From assembly GCF_026626745.1 (NCBI RefSeq), contig NZ_JAPNJW010000002.1, positions 3,372,151 through 3,436,150 on the forward strand: 64,000 nt of DNA, read 5' to 3'. Made by a program: the position numbers and the translations under genes. The notes below the pieces were generated by a model. It did not search any database. It saw only the letters and a list, made by a program, of their open reading frames with translations, and was not told where the DNA came from. This DNA comes from Nannocystis sp. RBIL2. Lineage in GTDB: Bacteria; Myxococcota_A; Polyangia; Nannocystales; Nannocystaceae. Positions 21,942 through 30,330 of this stretch are shown here, piece after piece (the first letter of the stretch is position 1; every line of letters starts with the position of its first letter).

Positions 21942-23810
21942 ATGGATACGTTCGCTTCCACAAATTCGACCACCCAGCGCGAGCTCATCGAATCGGTCGT
22001 GATTCGCTTCGCCGGCGACTCCGGCGACGGCATGCAGCTCACCGGCTCGCAGTTCTCCGACACGACCGCGCTGATGGGCAACGACCTGTCGACGCTGCCC
22101 GACTTCCCGGCGGAGATCCGCGCCCCCGCGGGCACGACCTTCGGCGTGTCGGGCTTCCAGGTCCACTTCGCCGCGCACGACATCATGACGCCGGGCGACG
22201 CGCCCGACGTGCTGGTGGCGATGAACCCGGCGGCGCTGAAGGTCAACCTGCGCGACCTCAAGCCGGGCGGGCTGCTCGTCGTCAACACCGGCGCCTTCAC
22301 TGCGGGCAACCTCAAGAAGGCCGGCTACGACAAGAACCCGCTCGAGGACAGCAGCCTCGACGGCTACCGCCTGCTCAAGATCGACATCACCAAGCACACG
22401 CTGCAGTCGGTGGAGTCGTTCGGCCTCGGCAACAAGGAGGCCGTGCGCGCCAAGAACATGTGGACGCTCGGCCTGATGATGTGGATGTTCGGCCGCGAGC
22501 GCGACAGCACCGCCGAGTGGCTGCGCGGCAAGTTCGCCAAGAGCCCGAACATCGCCGAGGCCAACATCGCCGCGCTCAACGCCGGCCACGTCTACGGCGA
22601 GACCGCCGAGATGCCGCAGGGCATCCACGCCTACGAGGTCCCCAGGGCCAGGCTGCAGGAGGGCCACTACCGCAACGTCACCGGCAACGAGGCGACCGCG
22701 TGGGGCCTGCTCACCGGCGGCAAGCTGGCCGGCCTCGAGCTCGTGCTCGGCAGCTACCCGATCACGCCGGCCTCGACGATCCTGCACTACCTGTCGAACC
22801 TGCGCGCCTACGGCATCACCACCTTCCAGGCCGAGGACGAGATCGCGGCGGTGTGCGCCGCGATCGGGGCCTCGTACGCCGGCTCGCTCGGCATCACCAC
22901 CACCTCGGGGCCCGGCCTCGCGCTCAAGACAGAGGCGATCGGCCTCGCGGTCTCGACCGAGCTCCCGCTCGTCGTCGTCGACGTCCAGCGCGGCGGCCCC
23001 TCGACCGGCCTGCCGACCAAGACCGAGCAGAGCGACCTCCTGTTCGCGGTCTACGGCCGCAACGGCGACTGCCCGCTGGTCGTGCTCGCCGCCTCGACGC
23101 CCGGCGACTGCTTCACCATGGCGGTCGAGGCCGTGCGCCTGGCCACCAAGTACATGACCCCGGTCATCCTCCTCACCGACGGCTTCCTCGCCAACAGCGC
23201 CGAGCCGTGGAAGATCCCGGACATCAACAGCTTCGAGCCCTTCCCGGTCAAGCAGCGCACCGACCCGGCCGGCTTCCACCCGTTCCTGCGCGACCCGCAG
23301 ACGCTCGCGCGCAACTGGGCGGTCCCCGGCACCCCCGGCCTCGAGCACCGGATCGGCGGCCTCGAGAAGAACTACGACTCGGGCAACATCTCGTACGACC
23401 CGGACAACCACCACAAGATGGTCAAGGTCCGCGCGGCCAAGGTCGCCGGCGTCGCCGACGACATCCCGCTGCAGAAGATCGACCAGGGCGAGGACAGCGG
23501 CGATCTGCTGGTCGTCGGCTGGGGCTCGACCTTCGGCGCCATCAGCTCGGCCGTGCTCGGCGCGCGCAAGGCCGGCCTCAAGGTCTCGCACGCGCACATC
23601 CGCTACATGCACCCGATGCCGAAGAACCTCGGCGAGGTGCTGAAGCGCTTCAAGCACGTCCTCGTGCCCGAGATGAACAACGGCATGCTGGTCAAGATCC
23701 TGCGCAGCGACTACCTGGTCGACGCGCGCGGCCTCAACAAGATCGCCGGTCAGCCGTTCAAGATCGCCGAGATCGAGGCCGAGATCCGCGGCCTCCTCGC
23801 CTCTTCCTGA
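21942..23810 (+). CDS. korA: 2-oxoglutarate:ferredoxin oxidoreductase, fused gamma-alpha subunit
   Basis: A 622-residue 2-oxoacid:acceptor oxidoreductase subunit. Residues 15-200 are the gamma domain (IRFAGDSGDGMQLTGSQFSD), and the alpha/pyrimidine-binding domain starts near 215 (GNEATAWGL, SYPITPAST, FQAEDEIAAV, TTSGPGLALKTEAIGLAV). This gamma-alpha fusion is typical of KorA/OorA. It would catalyse CoA-dependent oxidative decarboxylation of 2-oxoglutarate with ferredoxin. The ATG at 21942 is chosen over upstream codons. korB follows after 29 bp. Confidence 0.92.
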   Translation: MDTFASTNSTTQRELIESVVIRFAGDSGDGMQLTGSQFSDTTALMGNDLSTLPDFPAEIRAPAGTTFGVSGFQVHFAAHDIMTPGDAPDVLVAMNPAALKVNLRDLKPGGLLVVNTGAFTAGNLKKAGYDKNPLEDSSLDGYRLLKIDITKHTLQSVESFGLGNKEAVRAKNMWTLGLMMWMFGRERDSTAEWLRGKFAKSPNIAEANIAALNAGHVYGETAEMPQGIHAYEVPRARLQEGHYRNVTGNEATAWGLLTGGKLAGLELVLGSYPITPASTILHYLSNLRAYGITTFQAEDEIAAVCAAIGASYAGSLGITTTSGPGLALKTEAIGLAVSTELPLVVVDVQRGGPSTGLPTKTEQSDLLFAVYGRNGDCPLVVLAASTPGDCFTMAVEAVRLATKYMTPVILLTDGFLANSAEPWKIPDINSFEPFPVKQRTDPAGFHPFLRDPQTLARNWAVPGTPGLEHRIGGLEKNYDSGNISYDPDNHHKMVKVRAAKVAGVADDIPLQKIDQGEDSGDLLVVGWGSTFGAISSAVLGARKAGLKVSHAHIRYMHPMPKNLGEVLKRFKHVLVPEMNNGMLVKILRSDYLVDARGLNKIAGQPFKIAEIEAEIRGLLASS

Positions 23811-23839
23811 ATTTCCCGAGAGCTTTTGGAGTCACGACG

Positions 23840-24892
23840 ATGACGCCCCTCGATCCTCCGAACCCGCCGCTGACCCGCAAGGACTTCACCTCCGACCAGG
23901 AGGTCCGCTGGTGCCCCGGTTGTGGCGATTACGCCATCCTCGCGGCGGTCCAGCGCATGCTCCCCGAGCTCGGGGTGCGGCGCGAGAACACCGTGTTCGT
24001 CTCCGGCATCGGCTGCTCGAGCCGGTTCCCGTACTACATGAACACGTACGGCTTCCACACGATCCACGGCCGCGCGCCCGCGGTCGCCACCGGCCTCAAG
24101 CTGGCCAACCCCCAGCTCGACGTCTGGCTCGTCACCGGCGACGGCGACGGCCTCAGCATCGGCGGCAACCACCTGATCCACGTCCTGCGGCGCAACCTCA
24201 ACCTGCAGATCATCCTGTTCAACAACCGGATCTACGGCCTCACCAAGGGCCAGTACTCGCCGACCTCGCTGCTCGGCAAGCGCTCGCCGTCGTCGCCGAT
24301 GGGCTCGGTCGACAACCCGATCGCCCCGGCCGCGTTCGCGCTCGGCTGCGGCGCGCGCTTCGTCGCCCGCGGCGTCGACACCGACGCCAAGAACCTGATC
24401 AACACCCTGAAGCGCGCCCACGAGTTCCAGGGCACCGGCTTCGTCGAGGTGTTCCAGAACTGCCCGGTCTTCAACGACGGCGCGTTCGACCACTTCACGG
24501 CCAAGGACGTCGCGGCCCAGCAGCAGCTGCACCTCGAGCACGGCAAGCCGATGCGCTTCGGCGACGACAAGGGCCTGCGCCTGCGCCCCGGCAGCCTCGA
24601 CATCGAGGTCGTCACCGTCGGCGAGAACGGCGTCACCGAGGCCGACCTGCTGGTCCACGACGAGACCAACCGCTCGCAGGCGTTCCTGCTCGCCAACCTC
24701 GACCCGCCGACCTTCCCGGTCGCGGTCGGCGTGCTGTTCCGCAGCGACGAGAACCTCGTGCCGTTCGAGGTCGGGATGCACGAGCAGAACAAGCAGGCGC
24801 GCGCGCGCGGGCTCGGCGATATCAACGCCCTCATGCGCAAGGGCCACACGTGGAAGGTCGACGCCGACCCGTCCGCCGATCCGGCCGGCTGA
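23840..24892 (+). CDS. korB: 2-oxoglutarate:ferredoxin oxidoreductase beta subunit
   Basis: The 350-residue thiamine-diphosphate and Fe-S binding beta subunit. RWCPGCGDYAIL near residue 24 is the family N-terminal Cys motif, and GIGCSSRFPYY supplies a third Cys. The TPP site reads VTGDGDGLSIGGNH with downstream FNNRIYGLTKGQ. With KorA it forms the complete enzyme; no ferredoxin gene is adjacent. The complex can bypass NAD-linked SucAB or run reductively. A strong stem-loop terminator lies 75 bp after the stop. Confidence 0.93.
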   Translation: MTPLDPPNPPLTRKDFTSDQEVRWCPGCGDYAILAAVQRMLPELGVRRENTVFVSGIGCSSRFPYYMNTYGFHTIHGRAPAVATGLKLANPQLDVWLVTGDGDGLSIGGNHLIHVLRRNLNLQIILFNNRIYGLTKGQYSPTSLLGKRSPSSPMGSVDNPIAPAAFALGCGARFVARGVDTDAKNLINTLKRAHEFQGTGFVEVFQNCPVFNDGAFDHFTAKDVAAQQQLHLEHGKPMRFGDDKGLRLRPGSLDIEVVTVGENGVTEADLLVHDETNRSQAFLLANLDPPTFPVAVGVLFRSDENLVPFEVGMHEQNKQARARGLGDINALMRKGHTWKVDADPSADPAG

Positions 24893-24967
24893 GCGCGCTG
24901 GCCCGCGCACGCCGATCGCGTGCGTGACTGCACGGCCGACGCCGACGCTGTCCCGCGACCTCGCCAT

Positions 24968-25001
24968 AAAAGCCCGCGCACGACCCTCTGCGCGGGCTTT
25001 T
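24968..25001 (+). terminator. Intrinsic terminator after korAB
   Basis: A perfect 13-bp stem, AAAAGCCCGCGCA and TGCGCGGGCTTTT, with an 8-nt loop. The stem ends in a run of T, so it can act as a terminator on the plus strand and, through its A-tract, on the minus strand too. It is the only classical intrinsic terminator I recognised in the window. Confidence 0.85.
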
Positions 25002-25108
25002 CGCGTTTAACTACGCGCGCTGCGCGGGGGCGCGTCGCGCGTACTTTTTCGCGAAGAATCAACCACGCGCCCCTGTCGTCGGACGGGGTGATTCCACAGG
25101 ATCGAGTC

Positions 25109-26071
25109 ATGCAACGCCTCTCTCCGCCTTCATCCTTCTTGGCTTCTGTCTTCTCCTTCGCCTCGGCCTTCGCGCTCGGCTGCGTGATCACGGTGGGCCC
25201 GGGCGGAGATGACGCCGGCATCCACGACTGCGGCAGCCTGCTCGCCAACAACGACGCCAACTGCGTCTGCAACCCCGGCTACGAGCGCTGCAACCTGAAC
25301 ACCGACGACACCGACTGCTGCGAGAAAGAGGGCAAGGGCGGCGAGTGCGAGCAGAACAGCACCCTCTCCGGCGACCAGTGCTTCTGCGACGTCGGGTACA
25401 CGTGGTGCAACCCGAGCGACGACGCCGACCTGACCTGCTGCGTCGACGACGGCCAGACCTCGCAGGGCACCGACGGCACCGCCACCGACGGCGAGACCGA
25501 AGGCACGACCGAGCAGATCCCGACCACCAGCGTCGGCACCACGGGCGAGCCCGAGGAGTGCCTCGACGCGGTCGAGCCCCCGGCCTCGTGCAACCCCGAC
25601 ACCGAGTCGTTCTTCTGCACCAACCCCGACACCTGCGGCCCCTACGGCAGCAAGCAGTACTACTGCGAGGGCGGCGTGTGGGTCGAGGACACCACGCTCG
25701 ACGACACCTGCAAGCTCGACGGCTACGACTTCTCGTACGGCTGCGTCGACGACGGCGCCAACATCTACACCGAGTGCGGCAGCGGCTCCGGCGCGGCCTG
25801 CTCGGGCACCGCTCCCAGCTGCCTCGACGCCAACACCTGGGCCGGCTGCAAGTGGGGCAAGACCACCGAGGCCGACTGCTTCACCCTCTGCACCGAGATC
25901 GGCGACGAGATGGGCGCGACCTACGACTTCGGCTCGTGCGAGGAGCAGGACGGCGTGGCCGTGTGCGCCTGCTGCGACGAGGGCGAAGAGGGCTGCCCGA
26001 TCAACGAGACCGGCACCGACACCGACACCAGCAGCACCGGCGGCGACAGCACCAGCAGCAGCACCGGCTAA
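25109..26071 (+). CDS. Cys-rich secreted lipoprotein, function unknown
   Basis: A 320-residue lipoprotein. The start MQRLSPPSS leads to a hydrophobic stretch and a lipobox FALGC. Many Cys pairs follow (CVCNPGYERC, DTDCCEKEG, CFCDVGYTWC, TCCVDD), then a Thr/Gly-rich linker, a second Cys-rich domain, and a low-complexity Thr/Ser/Gly/Asp tail. The architecture parallels the lipoproteins at 7395, 57259 and 62264, so it is probably a surface protein of a lineage-specific family. It is monocistronic: the terminator precedes it and a hairpin pair follows. Confidence 0.85.
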   Translation: MQRLSPPSSFLASVFSFASAFALGCVITVGPGGDDAGIHDCGSLLANNDANCVCNPGYERCNLNTDDTDCCEKEGKGGECEQNSTLSGDQCFCDVGYTWCNPSDDADLTCCVDDGQTSQGTDGTATDGETEGTTEQIPTTSVGTTGEPEECLDAVEPPASCNPDTESFFCTNPDTCGPYGSKQYYCEGGVWVEDTTLDDTCKLDGYDFSYGCVDDGANIYTECGSGSGAACSGTAPSCLDANTWAGCKWGKTTEADCFTLCTEIGDEMGATYDFGSCEEQDGVAVCACCDEGEEGCPINETGTDTDTSSTGGDSTSSSTG

Positions 26072-26097
26072 ACAAGAGGTCGGCTGCGGAGCTCAGG

Positions 26098-26177
26098 GCC
26101 TGTCCCCGCGGACAGGCTCGAAAGCACATGCACGAAAGTCCATGAACGTACGGGCATGCCCGCGAGGACATGCCCGT
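26098..26177. repeat. Two palindrome-family hairpins between convergent genes
   Basis: GCCTGTCC-CCGC-GGACAGGC is an 8-bp perfect stem at 26098-26117. ACGGGCATG at 26150-26158 pairs with CATGCCCGT at 26169-26177 around the loop CCCGCGAGGA, the same loop as in the hairpin at 7327-7360. Together they separate the lipoprotein gene from the convergent small gene. Confidence 0.75.
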
Positions 26178-26181
26178 TCGT

Positions 26182-26442
26182 TCATCCGCGCCAGCGGACC
26201 AGCCGCGCCTGCCCGCTGTGCTTCAGCACCCGCGCCAGCTTGAGCAGCTCGTTCGCCACCCACTCGTCCTCGGGCGTCGGCGCCAGCGTCGCCTGCCCGG
26301 CCGCGTCCCAGGTCAGCGCCGCGTCCACGGTCGCCCCGCCGGCCACGTACACGCGCGCCTGGTAGCGCAGCGGCTCGCCGGGCTCGCGCTCGCACACGAA
26401 CCGCGCGCCGGCCGAGGGGTGCAGATCCTGGCTCGAGACCAC
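26182..26442 (-). CDS. Small conserved-looking hypothetical protein
   Basis: An 86-residue protein from a GTG start preceded by GAAGGAG, a good ribosome-binding site that supports it as real. The sequence (FVCEREPGEPLRYQARVYV, TVDAALTWD, WVANELLKLARVLKHSG) suggests a small beta-alpha fold. It lies 10 bp downstream of the TPR membrane protein gene and is probably translated from the same message. No family is recognised. Confidence 0.6.
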   Translation of the reverse strand: MVSSQDLHPSAGARFVCEREPGEPLRYQARVYVAGGATVDAALTWDAAGQATLAPTPEDEWVANELLKLARVLKHSGQARLVRWRG

Positions 26443-26452
26443 CGGCGCTCCT

Positions 26453-27214
26453 TCAGAACCGCAGGCCCAGGCCCGTCGGGACCTCGCCGCGCGTGGGGCC
26501 GATGTTGCCGAGCTCGGACGGCTTCCCCTCGTCGCGCCGGCTCGCCAGCACCCCGGCCGTCACCCCGCCGGCGACCGCGAGCGCGCCGACGACGATCACG
26601 CCCCAGAACCAGCCCTTCTTGTAGACCGGCTGCTTGCTCGGCGGCGGCACGTCGCCCCCGCGCGGCGGCGGGGCGCCGGCGGCCTCGGACGGCCCCTCGG
26701 GCGGCGTGGCGGCGGGCGTGCGCGCGGCGATCTCGGCCAGCTGCTCGTCGATCTTGGCGATCTGCGCCTCGGCGTCGTCGCGCTGCTCCTGATCCATCTT
26801 CGGATCGTCGGCCAGCGCCTTGAGATAGTTCTGGAACAGCCGCCGGGCCTTGCGCAGGTTGCCCGCGTCGTTCGACAGCCCGTACCACTGCGTGTACGCC
26901 AGGCCGAGGTTGTAGAGCAGGTACGGGTGGTTCGACAGCGCGTAGCTGCGCTCGAAGTGCACGATCGCCTGCTCGTAGTTGCCGAGCGCGTAGGCCTGCG
27001 TGCCGGCCTTGTACTCGACCGCCGGGTCGTCCGACAGCGGCACCGCCGAGGTCGCCTTCTCGCCCTCGCCCGCCGCGCTGGCTGCCCCTGAGGACATGTC
27101 CCCCGAGACAGCCGGCGCCAGCACGCGCGCGCGCGCGCCGACCGGGGTGAACACCATCGCCGCCGCGAGCGCGACGGCGAGCGAGCGACACGAGGACCGC
27201 GCAACCTGGTTCAC
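26453..27214 (-). CDS. TPR protein with signal peptide and C-terminal membrane anchor
   Basis: About 253 residues from a GTG at 27214. A signal-like N-terminus (SLAVALAAAMVFTPVGARA) is followed by a linker containing SGDMSSGAAS, which is encoded by a GGACATGTCC palindrome at 27092-27101. Two or three TPR-like helical pairs follow (AGTQAYALGNYEQAIVHFE, YLLYNLGLAYTQWYG), then a coiled segment, a Pro-rich linker and one transmembrane helix (GWFWGVIVVGALAVAGG). This layout is common in myxobacteria, with a periplasmic TPR anchored in the membrane. The frame is open to 27316, but the signal peptide favours the later start. Confidence 0.75.
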   Translation of the reverse strand: MNQVARSSCRSLAVALAAAMVFTPVGARARVLAPAVSGDMSSGAASAAGEGEKATSAVPLSDDPAVEYKAGTQAYALGNYEQAIVHFERSYALSNHPYLLYNLGLAYTQWYGLSNDAGNLRKARRLFQNYLKALADDPKMDQEQRDDAEAQIAKIDEQLAEIAARTPAATPPEGPSEAAGAPPPRGGDVPPPSKQPVYKKGWFWGVIVVGALAVAGGVTAGVLASRRDEGKPSELGNIGPTRGEVPTGLGLRF

Positions 27215-27343
27215 GGCGCGAGCGTGCCATCGCCCGTCGGCAAATGCCACACCCCGCCCTGGAGGTCTGCGCCCCGATTCGGCCAGCGCATCTCGCGCAA
27301 ATTGCGCCATCGGCATCCTGATAACCTGGCCTTCGGGCCAGCT

Positions 27344-28444
27344 TCAGACGTTGAAGCGGAAGTGCATGACGTCGCCGTCCTGAACCACGTACTCCTTGCC
27401 TTCGACGCGGAGCAGGCCCTTGGCCTTGACGGCGGCTTCGGAGCCGAGGCGGACCAGATCTTCCCAGCCCTGGACCTCGGCGCGGATGAAGCCACGCTCG
27501 AAGTCGGTGTGGATCTTGCCGGCCGCCTGGGGGGCATGGGTGCCGCGGCGGATGGTCCAGGCGCGGACCTCCTGCTTGCCGGCGGTGAAGAACGTGATGA
27601 GGTCGAGGAGCGCGTAGGCCTGGCGGATCAGCCGGTTCAGGCCGGGCTCGGTGGCGCCGAGGCCGTCGAGGAACTCGCGCCGCTCGTCCGGCGACAGGCC
27701 GACGATCTCGGCCTCGATCGCCGCCGAGATCACCACCACCTCGGACTTCTCGCGCGCCGCCAGCTCGACCACCTTGGCCACCAGCGGGTCCGAGGTGCCG
27801 GCCGACAGCTGCGACTCGGCGACGTTGGCCGCGTACAGCATCGGCTTGGCGGTCAGCAGCGTCAGCGACTTCATCACCTCGCGCGACTCCTCGTCGAGCT
27901 CGATGGTCCGCGCCGGCTGGCCGCGGTTCATCGCCGCCAGCAGCTTCTCGCAGACCGCCGCCGCCAGCTTCTCCGCCTTGTCGCCGCCCTTCGAGTTCTT
28001 GACCGCCTTCTGCAGCCGCGCCTCGACCGACTGGATGTCGCGCAGCAGCAGCTCGGTGTTGATCACCTCGGCGTCGTCGACCGGGTCGACCTTGCCGTGG
28101 ACGTGGACGATGCCGCTGTCGTCGAAGCAGCGCACCACGTGCACGATCGCGTCGACGTTGCGGATGTGGCTGAGGAACGCGTTGCCCTTGCCCTCGCCCT
28201 GGCTGGCGCCCTTCACGAGGCCGGCGATGTCGACGAACTCGACCGCCGTCGGCACCTCCTTGAGCGGCTCGAACAGCTTGATCAGCGCGTCCATCCGCGG
28301 GTCCGGCACCGGGACCACGCCGATGTTCGGGTCGATCGTGCAGAACGGGTAGTTGGCCGCCTGGGCGCCGGCGTTCGACAGCGCGTTGAACAGGGTGGAC
28401 TTGCCGACGTTGGGCAGACCGACGATTCCGACAGCGAGCGACAT
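27344..28444 (-). CDS. ychF: Redox-regulated ribosome-binding ATPase YchF
   Basis: Obg-family P-loop NTPase YchF (OLA1), 366 residues, the usual length. G1 is GLPNVGKST at residues 9-17, G3 is DIAGLVKGAS, and a helical insertion follows. The G4 region reads YAANV, the family's N-x-x-E variant that favours ATP. The C-terminal TGS-like domain starts near ITFFTAGKQEVRAW and ends GDVMHFRFNV, as in orthologues. It binds ribosomes and is linked to stress responses in other bacteria. It is flanked by unrelated minus-strand genes and is probably monocistronic. Confidence 0.95.
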   Translation of the reverse strand: MSLAVGIVGLPNVGKSTLFNALSNAGAQAANYPFCTIDPNIGVVPVPDPRMDALIKLFEPLKEVPTAVEFVDIAGLVKGASQGEGKGNAFLSHIRNVDAIVHVVRCFDDSGIVHVHGKVDPVDDAEVINTELLLRDIQSVEARLQKAVKNSKGGDKAEKLAAAVCEKLLAAMNRGQPARTIELDEESREVMKSLTLLTAKPMLYAANVAESQLSAGTSDPLVAKVVELAAREKSEVVVISAAIEAEIVGLSPDERREFLDGLGATEPGLNRLIRQAYALLDLITFFTAGKQEVRAWTIRRGTHAPQAAGKIHTDFERGFIRAEVQGWEDLVRLGSEAAVKAKGLLRVEGKEYVVQDGDVMHFRFNV

Positions 28445-28533
28445 GAGCGGCGGGGAGGTAGCACGATCTCCCGCGCTCGGCGAACCGGGTTTTCACACGC
28501 GCGCCGGTCGCGCGCGAGGGCCCCGTTCCGGCG

Positions 28534-29274
28534 CTAGAACCGGTGTTCCACGATGAGCGGCAGGACCTCCATGCCGATCAGGAAGTTGGCATTGGTCTCC
28601 GGCGGCCTGGCCAGCGGGCGGTCGCGGGAGATCGTGAAGCCGAGCACGAGGTTCACGTCGAGGCCGAGGGCCAGGTTGCGCAGCAGGAAGATGCGCAGGC
28701 CGCCGCCGCCGCGGACGCTCATCGACCAGGTGCGCTCGCGGGCCTGCTGGCGCGACTCGGTGATGTACGGGTACCACCACGCGCCGCCGTTCACGCCCAC
28801 GCGGGCGATCGGCACCAGGTACGGGTGATCCTTGAGGAACCACTTGTGAGCGTAGCCGAGGCCGAGATCGAAGCCGGCGACGGTGCCGCGGTTGCACGAG
28901 CCCTCGGACGCACCGAGGCCGCACTCCGGCAGGCGGAAGGTGTGCCAGTCGCCGCGGTCGAGCAGGCCGGCGATCTGCACGTACACCCAGTGCGACTTGT
29001 ACAGCTGGCGCTCGTACTGGAAGCCGATCCGGACCCGCGGCAGATAGCCGGCGAAGCCGACCTGGACCGGCAGCAGGGCCGTGATCGCGTTGCCGCCGAT
29101 GATGTTCTCCGGCAGCTCGAAGCCCGACTTCTTCGGGCCGCTGGCCGAACCGCTGGTGCCGCCGGTGGTGCTGGCCTTGCCGCCCACCGTGACCGGAGCG
29201 GCCTCCGCGGCCCGCGGCAGCAGCGCCAGGGCACAGAGGAGGGTCCACAGCACGAACAGCTTGCGATGGGTCAT
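28534..29274 (-). CDS. Outer-membrane beta-barrel-like protein
   Basis: A 246-residue exported protein with signal peptide ALLPRAAEAAP. The mature part alternates polar and hydrophobic residues in strand-like runs (VQVGFAGYLPRVRIGFQYE, GFDLGLGYAHKWF, VNLVLGFTISRD), and the C-terminal residue is Phe (EHRF), as in Omp85-inserted barrels. Two cysteines (CGLG, SCNRG) may form a disulfide. No specific family is recognised. The gene at 42289 encodes a similar kind of protein. Confidence 0.72.
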   Translation of the reverse strand: MTHRKLFVLWTLLCALALLPRAAEAAPVTVGGKASTTGGTSGSASGPKKSGFELPENIIGGNAITALLPVQVGFAGYLPRVRIGFQYERQLYKSHWVYVQIAGLLDRGDWHTFRLPECGLGASEGSCNRGTVAGFDLGLGYAHKWFLKDHPYLVPIARVGVNGGAWWYPYITESRQQARERTWSMSVRGGGGLRIFLLRNLALGLDVNLVLGFTISRDRPLARPPETNANFLIGMEVLPLIVEHRF

Positions 29275-29542
29275 GGGCGAGGCTCCTGACGCTTCTGGCC
29301 GACGGGGGGCCGGAGGACGACGCGGGCGCGAAAGGGCCTGGAAGTATCCCTGGACCCCGGCGGAATCGCCGCCTGCGCGGGCGCGCCCGCAAGGGTAGCA
29401 CTGCCCCCGCAGGCGCCAGCAAATTCCCGGCAACCGCTGCGGCGCGGCCGACCGGACGCGCTCTGACGCACATGTTCGGCCTCAGGGCTGCGGCCGCGCG
29501 CCGCAGCGCGTCGATCGCGGAATAAGGCCGCCCAGCCGGTGT

Positions 29543-29548
29543 TAGGCT
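29543..29548 (+). promoter_or_regulatory. -10 box TAGGCT, 9 nt before the start at 29558
   Basis: GTGTTAGGCT is followed by 9 nt and the ATG, identical in sequence and spacing to the element at 16550-16555. Confidence 0.5.
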
Positions 29549-29557
29549 TGGACTCCC

Positions 29558-29788
29558 ATGCGACGTGACGCCCGCGAACTGCTCACGCTGCTCGCCGCCG
29601 GCCTCGCCCTCGGCCTCGTGCACCTGGCTCTCCGGCCAGATTTGCCGTGGGTCCCGGCCCCCCGGGTCGAGGAGACCATGTGCGGCGGCGAGGCCGAGTT
29701 GGAGGCGCCCGCCGCCGCCGAGGCGCCCGTCGCCTCGTTCGCGCCGGCCCCGCCGATGTCCAGCCCCGCCCCGGAGGATGGCCGATGA
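29558..29788 (+). CDS. Small single-pass membrane protein preceding a MauE-like gene
   Basis: A 76-residue protein with one N-terminal hydrophobic helix (LLTLLAAGLALGLVHLAL) followed by RPDLPWVP and an Ala/Pro-rich tail. The helix plus RP-x-LPWV resembles the membrane lead of rhodanese-containing proteins often encoded beside MauE-type genes, but the rhodanese domain is absent; this is tentative. The stop overlaps the next ATG (ATGA), so the two genes are translationally coupled. Confidence 0.65.
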   Translation: MRRDARELLTLLAAGLALGLVHLALRPDLPWVPAPRVEETMCGGEAELEAPAAAEAPVASFAPAPPMSSPAPEDGR

Positions 29789-30249
29789 GCCAGGTCCATG
29801 AGGACATGTCCGATCGGGCATCCAAGTGGCGGCGCGGCGGCATCTGGGTGCTCCGCCTGATCGTCGCCGGCGTGCTGCTCGCCGCGGCCGCGCCCAAGCT
29901 GGCCGACCCGGTCGCCTTCGCGGCGAAGCTGCCCAACTACCGCCTGTTCCCCGAGGTCTTCGTCAACGTGGTCGCCACCACCGCGCCGATGCTCGAGCTC
30001 CTGGCCGCGCTGGCGCTCCTGAGCGGGCGGCTGTACCGCGGCGGCGTGTGGCTCTCGGTCGGGCTGATGGCGACCTTCACGGCGCTGATCGGCTCGGCGC
30101 TGGCGCGGGGGATCGACCTCGACTGCGGCTGCTTCGGCAACGCCGTCCAGGCCGAGCCGGTCGGCGCCCTCGACCTCGTGCGCAACATCGTGCTCCTCGG
30201 CCTCACCGTCGTCCTCGCGCTCGACCTCGGGCGTGAGCCGGCGCGGTGA
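29785..30249 (+). CDS. MauE/DoxX-like membrane protein
   Basis: A 154-residue protein with four hydrophobic helices. The first (WVLRLIVAGVLLAAAAPKL) leads to KLADPVAFAAKLPNYRLFP, the recognisable MauE/DoxX-like segment, and DLDCGCFG sits between the last two helices, a conserved Cys pair in this family. MauE-type proteins are thought to help redox or disulfide handling of exported proteins. The N-terminal SQVHEDMSDRAS is encoded over a GGACATGTCC palindrome at 29802-29811. Translation is coupled to the upstream small gene. Confidence 0.82.
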   Translation: MSQVHEDMSDRASKWRRGGIWVLRLIVAGVLLAAAAPKLADPVAFAAKLPNYRLFPEVFVNVVATTAPMLELLAALALLSGRLYRGGVWLSVGLMATFTALIGSALARGIDLDCGCFGNAVQAEPVGALDLVRNIVLLGLTVVLALDLGREPAR

Positions 30250-30330
30250 GGAGCTTCACGCGCCCGCCCGGGTGTCAGGCGCACCTCGAGGCCGCGAGTG
30301 CCGCCGGGCCCGCGTGGTAGACACGCGTCG

